Origin: UMGS1002 sp050309735 | Lineage (GTDB): Bacteria > Bacillota > Clostridia > Oscillospirales > CAG-272 | NCBI GenBank assembly: GCA_050309735.1 | Contig: JBNRMS010000008.1 | Span: forward strand, 1 to 36,991 | Direction of reading: 5' to 3' | DNA: 36,991 nt | In this document: one piece after another, positions 16,302 through 24,800 of the stretch | How the letters are laid out: the number at the start of each line of letters is the position of its first letter | Position numbering within the stretch: the first letter of the stretch is position 1 | The notes under the pieces: model-generated | Told to the model about the DNA's origin: nothing | Databases searched by the model: none | Seen by the model: the letters and a program-made list of their open reading frames with translations, nothing else | Program-made: the position numbers and the translations under genes

Positions 16302-18767
16302 ATGAAAACATTGATTATCGGCGGCGTTGCGGGCGGAGCATCCTGCGCGGCCCGGCTTCGCAGGCGAGACGGTGAGGGAGAGATAGTCATGCTCGAGCGG
16401 GGAGAATACATATCCTTTGCAAACTGCGGACTTCCCTACCACATCGGAGACGTTATAAAAGACAGGGACGACCTGCTCCTTCAGTCGCCCCACGGGATGA
16501 GGGCAAAATTTAATATTGACGTTCGCGTCAGACATGAGGCGATTAAAATAGACCGCGCCCGTAAAACCGTCACGGTAAAGAAGCTCAAAGACAACGAGAT
16601 ATATGAGGAGAGCTATGATAAGCTCGTAATCGCCACCGGCTCCTCGCCGCTCCGCCCCCCGATTCCCGGAATAGATTCGCCGCGCATCCGCACGCTCACT
16701 AATCTGCCAGACACAGATGCGTTGCGCGCCCTTGTCTATGAGAATCGGGCGGCAAGTGCCATTGTGGTGGGCGGCGGCTTTATAGGACTTGAGGCGGCCG
16801 AAAACTTAAGGCACGCCGGACTGGCGGTGACGCTGATCGAGATGTCAAATCAGGTTATGGCTCCCCTTGATTTTGAAATGGCGCAGCTTCTGCATCAGAA
16901 TATAGTTGAAAACGGCGTTAATCTTATACTTGGAGACGGTGTTGCCGAATTTTCGGACAACGGCTCAACAGTTACCGCAAAAACAAAGAGCGGCCGCAAA
17001 ATAACCGCTGATCTTGTTCTGCTCGCCATAGGCGTTCGCCCAAACAGCGAGCTGGCAAAAGAGGCCGGCCTTGAGGTCAATCAGCGCGGCGGCATAGTGG
17101 TAAACGAATTTTTGCAGACCTCAGATCCCGATATTTATGCCGTCGGCGACACAATTGAGGTTGAGGACTTTATTTTCAAGGATAAAACAATGATCCCCCT
17201 TGCCGGGCCCGCAAACAAACAGGGGCGGATTGCCGCCGACAATATTGTCGGGGACAGGGCGGCCTATAGCGGAACGCAGGGCTCGGCCGTCGCAAAGGTA
17301 TTCGACCTCACCGCCGCCGCCACCGGAGCAAACGAAAGGGCGCTTATGGCTCGCGGAATGGTGCGCGAGACAGACTACCGGAGTATAATTATAACCCAAA
17401 ATTCGCACGCCGGATACTATCCCGGAGCCCGTCCCATGACCATAAAGCTGCTCTTTTCATCAGACGGCAAAAAGATATACGGCGCCGGCATAGTCGGTCA
17501 AGACGGGGTCGACAAACGAATAGATGTGCTTGCAACGGCAATTCGGCTTGGCGCCGCAGTCAATGATCTTAAAGATCTTGAACTCGCCTATGCGCCCCCC
17601 TATTCGTCGGCAAAAGACCCGGTTAATATGGCGGGATTTGTGGCAGAGAATCTTCTTGCCGGCAGGATTCGCTTCTCTGATTGGGATGCGCCGGGAAAAC
17701 TTGAAAATTCTCTTTTGCTCGACGTTCGCGAACATGCTGAGCTTGCGGCATACTCGCTCCCCGGAGCGATACACATCCCGCTTGGACAGCTTCGCCAAAG
17801 ATTATCCGAGCTTGATAAATCGAAAAATATAATTGTCCTCTGCGCGGTCGGCGTCCGAGCATACAATGCCTCGCGCCTGCTTATGCAGAGGGGCTTTGAG
17901 AATGTGTTTGTATATCCCGGCGGGGCGAGATTTTATCAGTCTACCCATTACGGCTCAGATCAGCCCGGATCAGCAGGCGTGGCGCCTGTCGAGGAGATGG
18001 CTCTGCCCGAGGCCACCGAGGCCACCGAGGTCGAGAAGGCGCCGGCAAAGGCTATCAAGCTTGACTGCGGCACAATGCAATGCCCGGGGCCGATAATGAA
18101 GGTTTTTGATACGGTGAAGGCAATGAAAGAGGGCGAAATCCTTGAGGTTTCGGCGTCAGACCCCGGGTTTATACGCGATATCGACGCGTGGTGCCGCCGC
18201 ACCGGAAACCTTCTTCTCGAAAAGAGCCGGCGTGGCGAGAGCTATGTTGCCCTCTTGCAGAAGGGCTCAAATCAAGCTCGCACACCGAGCGGCCGCAGCG
18301 ACGGCAAAACGATAATTGTTTTCTCGGGCGACCTTGATAAGGTAATCGCCAGCTTCATAATCGCAAACGGCGCCGCCGCCATGGGGCGACGGGTGACTAT
18401 GTTCTTCACCTTCTGGGGGCTGACCGTTCTGCGCAAGCCCAAAAAGCAAAAGATAAAAAAATCCTTTATGGAGAAGATGTTCGGGGCGATGCTCCCGCGC
18501 GGCGCAAAGAAGCTCAAGCTCTCGCGCATGAATATGGCCGGGATGGGGAGCGCCATGATGAAAAAGATAATGAATGATAAAAATGTTGATTCGCTCGAAG
18601 ACCTCATCGCCGCGGCGATTCAGAGCGGCGTTAAAATCGTTGCCTGCACAATGAGTATGGACGTTATGGGAATCCGCGAACAAGAATTGATAGACGGCGT
18701 TGAGCTCGCCGGTGTCGGCACCTATCTTGGAGACGCCGAGGAATCCGATGTAAATTTGTTTATATAG
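16302..18767 (+). CDS. CoA-disulfide reductase fused to rhodanese, TusA and DsrE domains
   Basis: This multi-domain persulfide enzyme is read from ATG 16302, giving 821 residues; an in-frame ATG at 16290 directly abuts the ribosome site AAAGGA, so the later start is preferred. Positions below count from 16290. The FAD/NAD(P)H disulfide reductase part (about 5-455) has GGVAGGASCAARL and the CoADR active-site Cys C46 in FANCGLPY. A second Rossmann motif VVGGGFIGLEAAE starts at 159. The rhodanese domain (about 465-550) has C518 in CAVGVRA. A TusA domain (about 588-657) has CPGP at 598-601. A DsrE-like domain (about 672-825) has C786. It probably reduces CoA-persulfide or polysulfide and passes sulfur between domains. 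The Crp regulator and single rhodanese upstream fit one pathway. Confidence 0.93.
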   Translation: MKTLIIGGVAGGASCAARLRRRDGEGEIVMLERGEYISFANCGLPYHIGDVIKDRDDLLLQSPHGMRAKFNIDVRVRHEAIKIDRARKTVTVKKLKDNEIYEESYDKLVIATGSSPLRPPIPGIDSPRIRTLTNLPDTDALRALVYENRAASAIVVGGGFIGLEAAENLRHAGLAVTLIEMSNQVMAPLDFEMAQLLHQNIVENGVNLILGDGVAEFSDNGSTVTAKTKSGRKITADLVLLAIGVRPNSELAKEAGLEVNQRGGIVVNEFLQTSDPDIYAVGDTIEVEDFIFKDKTMIPLAGPANKQGRIAADNIVGDRAAYSGTQGSAVAKVFDLTAAATGANERALMARGMVRETDYRSIIITQNSHAGYYPGARPMTIKLLFSSDGKKIYGAGIVGQDGVDKRIDVLATAIRLGAAVNDLKDLELAYAPPYSSAKDPVNMAGFVAENLLAGRIRFSDWDAPGKLENSLLLDVREHAELAAYSLPGAIHIPLGQLRQRLSELDKSKNIIVLCAVGVRAYNASRLLMQRGFENVFVYPGGARFYQSTHYGSDQPGSAGVAPVEEMALPEATEATEVEKAPAKAIKLDCGTMQCPGPIMKVFDTVKAMKEGEILEVSASDPGFIRDIDAWCRRTGNLLLEKSRRGESYVALLQKGSNQARTPSGRSDGKTIIVFSGDLDKVIASFIIANGAAAMGRRVTMFFTFWGLTVLRKPKKQKIKKSFMEKMFGAMLPRGAKKLKLSRMNMAGMGSAMMKKIMNDKNVDSLEDLIAAAIQSGVKIVACTMSMDVMGIREQELIDGVELAGVGTYLGDAEESDVNLFI

Positions 18768-18782
18768 GTGCAGCAAGTCTTT

Positions 18783-18820
18783 CGGGGGAACTTTTAGAAA
18801 AAGTTCCCCCGAATTTTATT
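18783..18820 (+). terminator. Rho-independent terminator after the CoA-disulfide reductase fusion
   Basis: A 13-bp perfect stem (CGGGGGAACTTTT 18783-18795 with 18799-18811, loop AGA) is followed by AATTTTATTT. Its core resembles the GGGGGAAC hairpin of repeat family B. Confidence 0.9.
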
Positions 18821-19376
18821 TGTCGACGCCCCAGCGTTATGAATGATACCATTACCTCATTATAGCATTGAACTTATATTAAAAAGTCAGCACAGAAGAG
18901 GGCGTTCTCAGGCGACGGCCGTTCGTTGCCCCTACACAAAGGATTTCCAAAGATTCCAAATCTGCGCTTGTTGCGGGCGAACACTGTTCGCCCCTACAGG
19001 TTTAACCGCATTGCCGTGCATCCACAGACGGCAAATTGAATCAAACCAAGGTTTGAAAGTTTCCCCAGACCCCTCTTATTATCTTAATGTTTTAATTCGA
19101 GTTCAGTATGACGAGCAGCAGCCCTCGGTGATAACCACCAACATCACACTCGAATACTGCAAAGAATTTATGGAATATATGAAAAACTAAGAAATCCCAC
19201 GTTCATTTTCTCCGAATACTATACTGACATGGAAAAACACCCCTACCCATGAATATTTTGCGGGTTGTAATCGCATATTCTATATGCTACAATATTTTAG
19301 CAGGGGTCCCCTCCTGGGGGATGAGGCAATATAGGCTGCCTCTGCCCCTGAATACCGCTTCTCAAGGAGAATACAT
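18821..19376. repeat. Gene-poor region built of dispersed repeats
   Basis: This stretch of about 550 bases holds no gene I can support. It contains family C units (GGCGTTCTCAGGCGACGGCC at 18901-18920, then CGTTCGTTGCCCCTAC), the longer 18951-19037 repeat, family B fragments (about 19056-19100 and 19305-19330) and a short AT-rich part (19191-19300). An open frame at 18843-19190 runs through the repeats and is rejected, although its last 30 codons may be a gene remnant. The ribosome site AAGGAG of the next gene is at 19364-19369. Confidence 0.7.
18951..19037 (+). repeat. Dispersed repeat family C, copy 1
   Basis: This unit of about 87 bases runs from AGATTCCAAATCTG through CTTGTTGCGGG, TTCGCCCCTACAGG and TTGCCGTGCATCCACAG to GGCAAAT. 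A near-identical copy is at 28873-28962. A related inverted stretch lies at 21616-21690. GGCGAACACTGTTCGCC inside it is a perfect palindromic hairpin. Confidence 0.85.
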
Positions 19377-20219
19377 ATGTTCAAAAAAAGAATCTTCTTG
19401 CCGCTTTTCATGGCAGCCCTGGTCATCCTCTCAAGTCTGACCTTTCTTGCCCCGGCTTCGGCAGCCGCGCCGCCGGTGAAACTGCGGCATGGCAGCACCG
19501 AGATCCTGAGGAATCAACCGCTTCTTATCAACTCGATTACATACGTTCCGCTGCGAGCCTTCGCAGATACGATGGGGGGATGCTCGGTGGGTTGGAACGG
19601 AAACACGAAAACTGCATCGATAAGCGCGAGCGGCCTTTATCTAACAGCTCGAGTCGGCAACACCTACATAACCGCAAACGACAGATGCTTCTTCACCGTC
19701 GGCGAGATTATAAATATAGGCGGCACAGTCTATGTGCCGATACGGCCGATGGCGCGCGCCTTCGGGCTTGAGGTTGAGTGGGACGGCGCTACATACAGCG
19801 TAACCCTCACAGGCAGCGGCAGGAGCTACTGCAGAAGCGCCGCCGCTTATTACAACAGCGACGATCTCTATTGGCTCTCGCGCATAATAAACGCCGAGTC
19901 TGGAGCAGAACCGATGCTCGGCAAGATTGCGGTTGGCAATGTCATAATGAACCGTGTGGCAAGCCGCAGCTATCCTAATTCGATATATGCCGTCATTTTC
20001 GACAAAAAACACGGAACACAGTTCACCCCCGCCGCCACCGGCACCATTCACCGAACCCCCTCGGCCGACAGTATTGTTGCGGCAAAAATCTGCCTTGAGG
20101 GTTATAGCATAAGCGGCGAGGCACTCTTTTTCTTAAATCCAAAAATTGCAACAAATTTTTGGATTGTAAAATCCTGCACCTTTGTAATGACGGTCGGAAA
20201 CCACGATTTTTATAAATAA
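19377..20219 (+). CDS. Secreted SleB-type cell-wall hydrolase with copper-amine-oxidase-like N-terminal domain
   Basis: This predicted exported peptidoglycan hydrolase has 280 residues. A signal peptide (about 1-30, ending APASAA) is followed by a copper-amine-oxidase N-terminal-like domain (about 35-146), recognised by ITYVPLRAFADTMGG and TVYVPIRPMARAFG. That domain is common as a wall-targeting module in Clostridia. The C-terminal part (about 160-280) is the SleB/Hydrolase_2 fold, with WLSRIINAESGAEP containing the predicted catalytic Glu E174 and VGNVIMNRVASRSYPNSI. SleB relatives degrade spore cortex or remodel peptidoglycan; sporulation is not proven by this gene alone. AAGGAG lies just before the ATG. 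Confidence 0.93.
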   Translation: MFKKRIFLPLFMAALVILSSLTFLAPASAAAPPVKLRHGSTEILRNQPLLINSITYVPLRAFADTMGGCSVGWNGNTKTASISASGLYLTARVGNTYITANDRCFFTVGEIINIGGTVYVPIRPMARAFGLEVEWDGATYSVTLTGSGRSYCRSAAAYYNSDDLYWLSRIINAESGAEPMLGKIAVGNVIMNRVASRSYPNSIYAVIFDKKHGTQFTPAATGTIHRTPSADSIVAAKICLEGYSISGEALFFLNPKIATNFWIVKSCTFVMTVGNHDFYK

Positions 20220-20339
20220 TAACATAATTTTCTTGCATTTGGCGAGTTGTGTGGTACATAAACCGAGCGCGACCGGCAAAGAATAGATGTGAGCGGAGAA
20301 TTTCCGGTTTCAAAAAATGCAGAAAGGAAGCTCACAGTA

Positions 20340-20555
20340 ATGGTGATCGATAGGATCGCGCTGATTTTAGCTATCATAGGCGCGCTTAACTGGGGCAGCA
20401 TCGGACTTTTTGACTTTGATGTTGTCGCATGGATTTGCGGAGGGCAGGACGCCTTGCTCACCCGTATCGTTTATACAATAGTAGCGCTCTCAGGCATCTG
20501 GCTTATTTCGCTCGTCTTTCGCGCGAGAGAAAGCATTGAGCGGATTGAGGACTGA
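20340..20555 (+). CDS. DUF378 small membrane protein
   Basis: This 71-residue protein has two predicted membrane helices (about 4-26 and 42-60). The highly characteristic IGALNWGSIGLFDFD (13-27) identifies DUF378. The start is ATG 20340, preceded by AAAGGA at 20323-20328. A GTG-initiated extension from 20289 would add 17 polar residues and bury this ribosome site, so it is rejected. The function of the family is unknown. It is followed at once by a terminator and probably forms its own short unit. Confidence 0.88.
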   Translation: MVIDRIALILAIIGALNWGSIGLFDFDVVAWICGGQDALLTRIVYTIVALSGIWLISLVFRARESIERIED

Positions 20556-20568
20556 CCATAAGTCCACG

Positions 20569-20623
20569 CACAGCCGCCCCCGAAAGGGGAGCGGCTGTGT
20601 TTGTCGGGTCTTTGTTTTTTTTG
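20569..20623 (+). terminator. Rho-independent terminator after the DUF378 gene
   Basis: The stem CACAGCCGC / GCGGCTGTG (20569-20599) is extended by CCC/GGG around a GAAA loop. A TTTG...TTTGTTTTTTTT tail lies 12-24 bases beyond the stem. Confidence 0.8.
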
Positions 20624-20624
20624 C

Positions 20625-20653
20625 TTGATTTTATACGCGAGATGGTTTATAAT
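20625..20653 (+). promoter_or_regulatory. Promoter of the isomerase/epimerase gene
   Basis: TTGATT (20625-20630) and TATAAT (20648-20653) have a 17-base spacer. They directly follow the terminator tail and lie 32 bases before the next start codon. Confidence 0.75.
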
Positions 20654-20685
20654 ATAATAAAACTGATGAAGCGGGGGAACTCCAT

Positions 20686-21597
20686 ATGAAACTCGGTGTG
20701 ATGACAAATCTCTTCAGAGAAAACCGCGGCGGCCTGCCCGGAAACAACTACATATATCAGACGAAAAATTGCGCTGCCGCCGGTTTTCGTGTTCTTGATC
20801 TTAATTTCACCCACTCGGCTCGCCCCGGAAAAAACGACGACCTCGCAGCCGACGATTGGGAAGCAAGGATTGACGCGCTCGGAAATGAGGCGGCAAAGCT
20901 TGGCGTCGTCTTCACACAGGCGCACGCGCCCTATTGCAACAATATGTTTATTGCCGGCAGTCAACCGAGCGCCGAATATTGTGAATTATTTCGCGAGATG
21001 AGCCGCAGGTGTGTTATTGCCGCGGGGAAACTGGGGATAAAGTGGATAGTAATCCACCCGATGAGCGACACTGTGAACACCGAATATGACAACGAAATAC
21101 AGAAAAAAACGAATATCGAATTCTATTCTCCAATGCTTGAGCTTGCCAAACGTCACAGAACAGGGCTTGCGCTTGAGAATATGGCCGAGGGCGACCGCAC
21201 AAAGTGCCGCCGCTACTATTGTTCGGACACCGACAGCCTTATTGACATAATCGACACTGTAAATGACGACGCGCTCGGCGCCTGCTGGGATTTCGGCCAT
21301 GCCCGAATAATGATGTCTGACCAGCCCCGGCAGCTAAGAAAGCTCGGCCGCCGACTTGTGGCGACCCATGTTCATGACAACAAGGGCACAAAGGATGCGC
21401 ATCTTATCCCCTTTGTCGGCGGGGATATCAAATGGGAAGAGATAATGCCTGTGCTAAAGGAGATAGAGTACAAGGGGGATTTCGTGCTTGAGTGCCATTC
21501 CTATATGAAAGAGGTTCCCGAGGCGCTGCGCCAATCTGCTGCGGCGCTCGCATATGATTTCGGGATGTATTGCATGGAAATGTATGAGCAGGCGTGA
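20686..21597 (+). CDS. Sugar phosphate isomerase/epimerase-family TIM barrel
   Basis: This 303-residue xylose-isomerase-like TIM-barrel protein (AP endonuclease 2 superfamily) probably isomerises or epimerises a sugar or cyclitol. Likely metal ligands are placed as in the family: H80 (AHAP), H124 (VIHP), E164 (ALENM), D202 and H205 (WDFGHA), H228 and H230 (THVHDN) and E269 (VLEC). The ATG follows a GGGG-rich ribosome region and a good promoter. No sugar transporter or partner enzyme is adjacent, so the substrate is open. The gene ends before a convergent terminator shared with nifJ. Confidence 0.9.
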   Translation: MKLGVMTNLFRENRGGLPGNNYIYQTKNCAAAGFRVLDLNFTHSARPGKNDDLAADDWEARIDALGNEAAKLGVVFTQAHAPYCNNMFIAGSQPSAEYCELFREMSRRCVIAAGKLGIKWIVIHPMSDTVNTEYDNEIQKKTNIEFYSPMLELAKRHRTGLALENMAEGDRTKCRRYYCSDTDSLIDIIDTVNDDALGACWDFGHARIMMSDQPRQLRKLGRRLVATHVHDNKGTKDAHLIPFVGGDIKWEEIMPVLKEIEYKGDFVLECHSYMKEVPEALRQSAAALAYDFGMYCMEMYEQA

Positions 21598-21615
21598 ATG
21601 AGAGAGACGTAATAC

Positions 21616-21700
21616 TGTGGATGCACGACAATACGGTTACACCTGTAGGGGCAACGAACGGCCATCGCCTGAGCACACCCTATTATGTATGACTTTTTAA
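21616..21700 (-). repeat. Dispersed repeat family C, reverse partial copy
   Basis: On the minus strand this reads TTAAAAAGTCA, CTCAGGCGATGGCCGTTCG, TTGCCCCTACAGGTGTAACC and GTGCATCCACAG. It joins elements found at 18880-18934 and 18990-19030. It lies between the isomerase stop and the convergent terminator. Confidence 0.7.
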
Positions 21701-21724
21701 TGGGGAATAGTATAAAATAATAAA

Positions 21725-21766
21725 AGGTATTGGGGAAGCTTCCCGAGGGAAGCTTCCCCAATACCT
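21725..21766. terminator. Bidirectional terminator between the isomerase gene and nifJ
   Basis: A perfect 20-base inverted repeat (21725-21744 with 21747-21766, AGGTATTGGGGAAGCTTCCC) has A-rich sequence on its left and TATTTTA on its right. It can therefore end both the plus-strand isomerase transcript and the minus-strand nifJ transcript. Confidence 0.85.
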
Positions 21767-21878
21767 ATTTTAGCTTATCGCTTTATTCAAAAAACTTTAA
21801 GCCTATTTTAGCTTATCGCTTTATTCAAAAAACTTTAAGCTTATTTTAGCTTATCGCTTTATTCATAAAGCTTTGAAT
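21765..21878 (-). repeat. Three tandem 38-base repeats overlapping the nifJ 3' end
   Basis: Two near-identical units (21765-21802, 21803-21840) and a third, diverged one (21841-21878) each contain TTTTAGCTTATCGCTTTATTC. The third unit includes the last codons and the stop of nifJ. The others carry a decayed version of those codons. Confidence 0.9.
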
Positions 21879-24800
21879 ATCTCACAAGCCGATCGTACTT
21901 AGCCTTTGCATTGTCCTCGGCCTCGGCGAAGAGCTCCTTAGCCTTATCGGGGAACTGCAGCGCAAGGCGCGAGTAGCGAACCTCGGAGGAGATGAAGTCT
22001 TGGTAGTTGCCTGTCGGAGCCTTGGAGTCTATGGTAAACCTGGCGGCACCCTCAAGTGCCGGGTTATAGCGGAACAGATGCCAGTATCCGGCCTCAACAG
22101 CCTTCTTCATTTCGAGCTGGCTGTTCTGCATTCCGCCCTTAATACCGTGCATTTCGCAGGGAGAGTAACCGATAATAAGCGACGGGCCGCGATAGGCCTC
22201 TGCTTCGCGCAGCGCTTTGAGGAACTGATTCATATCAGCGCCCATTGCAACCTGTGCAACATATACATATCCGTAAGACATGGCGATCTCAGCCAGGTTT
22301 TTCTTGCCGATTGCCTTGCCGGCCGCCGCAAACTGCGCGACCTGACCAAGCTGCGACGCCTTAGACGCCTGTCCGCCTGTGTTAGAATAGACCTCGGTGT
22401 CAAAGACCATGATGTTGACATCCTTACCCGAGGCGATAACATGATCAAGGCCTCCGAATCCGATATCATAAGCCCAGCCGTCTCCGCCGAATATCCAGAC
22501 AGACTTCTTGGCAAGATAGCTCTTGCCGGCAAGAATCTTCTTCTCGATCTCGCAGCAGTCGCAGTCGCTCGCGCAGACATTCGCCTCGAGCATCGCTACC
22601 ATAGCCTTTGTGGCCTCGCCGTTTGCGGCGCCGTCCTCGAGCGTTTGGAGATACTTATCAAGTGTTGCCTTCATTTCGGCAGCGCTCTCAATTTCTCCGT
22701 ATTTCTCGGAGAGCTGCTTCACAAGCTTGATAAGGCGCTCGCGAAGAACTTCCTGCCCGAGCGAGATTCCAAGACCATGCTCGGCATTGTCCTCAAAGAG
22801 CGAGTTTGCCCATGCCGGGCCGCGTCCGCTCTCTTTATTAACAGTGTAGGGGAAGGCCGGAGCCTGACCGCCCCAGATCGAGGAGCAGCCTGTGGCGTTG
22901 GATATATACATTCTCTCGCCGAAGAGCTGTGTGATGATTCGGGCATAGCTTGTCTCGGCGCAGCCGGCGCAGGCGCCCGAGAATTCGAGCAGGGGCTGCT
23001 TGAACTGGCTGCCTCTGACAGTGTTGTTAACAAGCTCGGTCTTTTCGCTGACCTTTTTAACCATATAGTCAAATACCGGAGCCTCGCTTAACTGTGTTGC
23101 AATCGGAGCCATTTCGAGGGCTCTCTTGTCGGGCTTTGTCGGGCAGGCCTTGACGCACAGAGTGCAACCCATGCAGTCGTAAGGGCTGACCGATATGGCA
23201 AACTTATAGTTTGTTCTGGCAACCGGGCGCGCGGTGAATCTTGCGTTCTCGGGAGCTGCCGCGGCTTCTTCCTCGGTCAGCGCGAAGGCGCGGATTGAGG
23301 CGTGCGGGCAGACAAAGGCGCACTGGTTACACTGTATGCAATTCTCCTCGTGCCATACCGGAACGGTGGTTGCAACGCCGCGCTTGTCGTTTGCCGAGGC
23401 GCCGAGCGGGTATGTTCCGTCGGCTCTGTTTTTGAAGGCCGACACCGGCAGCGAATCGCCCTCCATGCCGTTGACCACGCGGACAATGTTGTTAACATAG
23501 TCATCAAGCTCGGGTCTGTTCGACTCAAAGGCATCTTTCTCTGCGTCGGGCGCCGAATTCTTCCATTCCTCGGGCACATTCACTTTAACAGTGGCGTCAG
23601 AACCGGCGTCTATGGCTGCATAGTTGAGATCAACTATGGCCTGTCCCTTCTTAATGTAGGATTTGTACGCCGCTTCTTTCATCGCGCTGATTGCTTCTTC
23701 CTTGGGAAGAACTCCGGCAAGCGAGAAGAAGGCAGACTGAAGAACAGTGTTCTTAACCTTGACGTTTCCGATGCGGTTTTTAGCAATACCGGTGGCGTCG
23801 ATAATATAGAAATTGATTTTATTCTCGGCAAGATATTTCTTGACTTTTGCCGGGAGCATTTCGCCAAGCTCTTCCTCACTCCAAGGGCAGTCAAGCAGGA
23901 AGACCCCGCCCGGCTTGATGTCGGTAATCATGCTGTCGTATTGGGTGAGATAGGCGTGATTGTGGCAGGCGACAAAGTCTGCCCGCGCAATATAATAGGG
24001 GCTCTTAATCGGCTTGTCGCCGAAGCGCAGATGCGAAATTGTGAATCCGAGCGTTTTCTTCGAGTCATACTGGAAGTAGGCCTGGATATATTTGTCGGTG
24101 TGGTCGCCGATGATTTTGATAGAGTTTTTGTTCGCGCCGACAGTGCCGTCGCCGCCAAGACCCCAGAACTTGCAGGAAATTGTGCCTTTTGCGGAGGTGT
24201 CGGGAGCCTTTTTCTCGGGGAGCGAGAGACCGGTAAGGTCGTCGACGATACCTATGGTGAAGCCGTTTTTCGGCTTTTCCTTCGAGAGATTTTCGTAAAC
24301 CGCGAAAATCGAGGAAGGGGGCGTGTCTTTCGAGCCAAGGCCGTAGCGTCCGCCGACAATCTGAGCGGTTACGCCCTCTTCGGCAAGTGCGGTTACAACG
24401 TCAAGATAGAGCGGCTCGCCAACAGAGCCCGGCTCTTTTGTGCGGTCAAGAACTGCAATTTTCTTTACTGTTTTGGGAAGCGCGGCGGCAAGCTTGTCTC
24501 CGCAGAAGGGGCGATAGAGCCTTACTTTGACAAGGCCGACCTTCTTGCCCTCTGCCATCATGTAGTCGATAACCTCCTCGGCAACGTCGCAGATAGAGCC
24601 CATGGCGATTATTACCTGCTCGGCATCGGGCGCACCGTAGTAGTTAAAGAGCTTATAATCGGTGCCGATAAGCTTGTTTACCTTATTCATATAGTCTTCC
24701 ACAACGGCGGGAACGGCATCATAATAGGGATTGCAAGCCTCTCTGTGCTGGAAGAAGATGTCGCCGTTTTCGGCCGAGCCGCGCAGCACCGGCTTCTCGG

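Noticed and set aside
18843..19190. Open frame of 115 codons between the CoA-disulfide reductase fusion and the SleB gene
   Set aside because: Most of it runs through dispersed repeats found elsewhere in non-coding gaps, with no ribosome site or family match; only the last part is kept as a possible remnant.
20289..20339. GTG-initiated N-terminal extension of the DUF378 protein
   Set aside because: The family starts at MVIDRIALIL, and the AAAGGA ribosome site lies inside the extension, ahead of ATG 20340.
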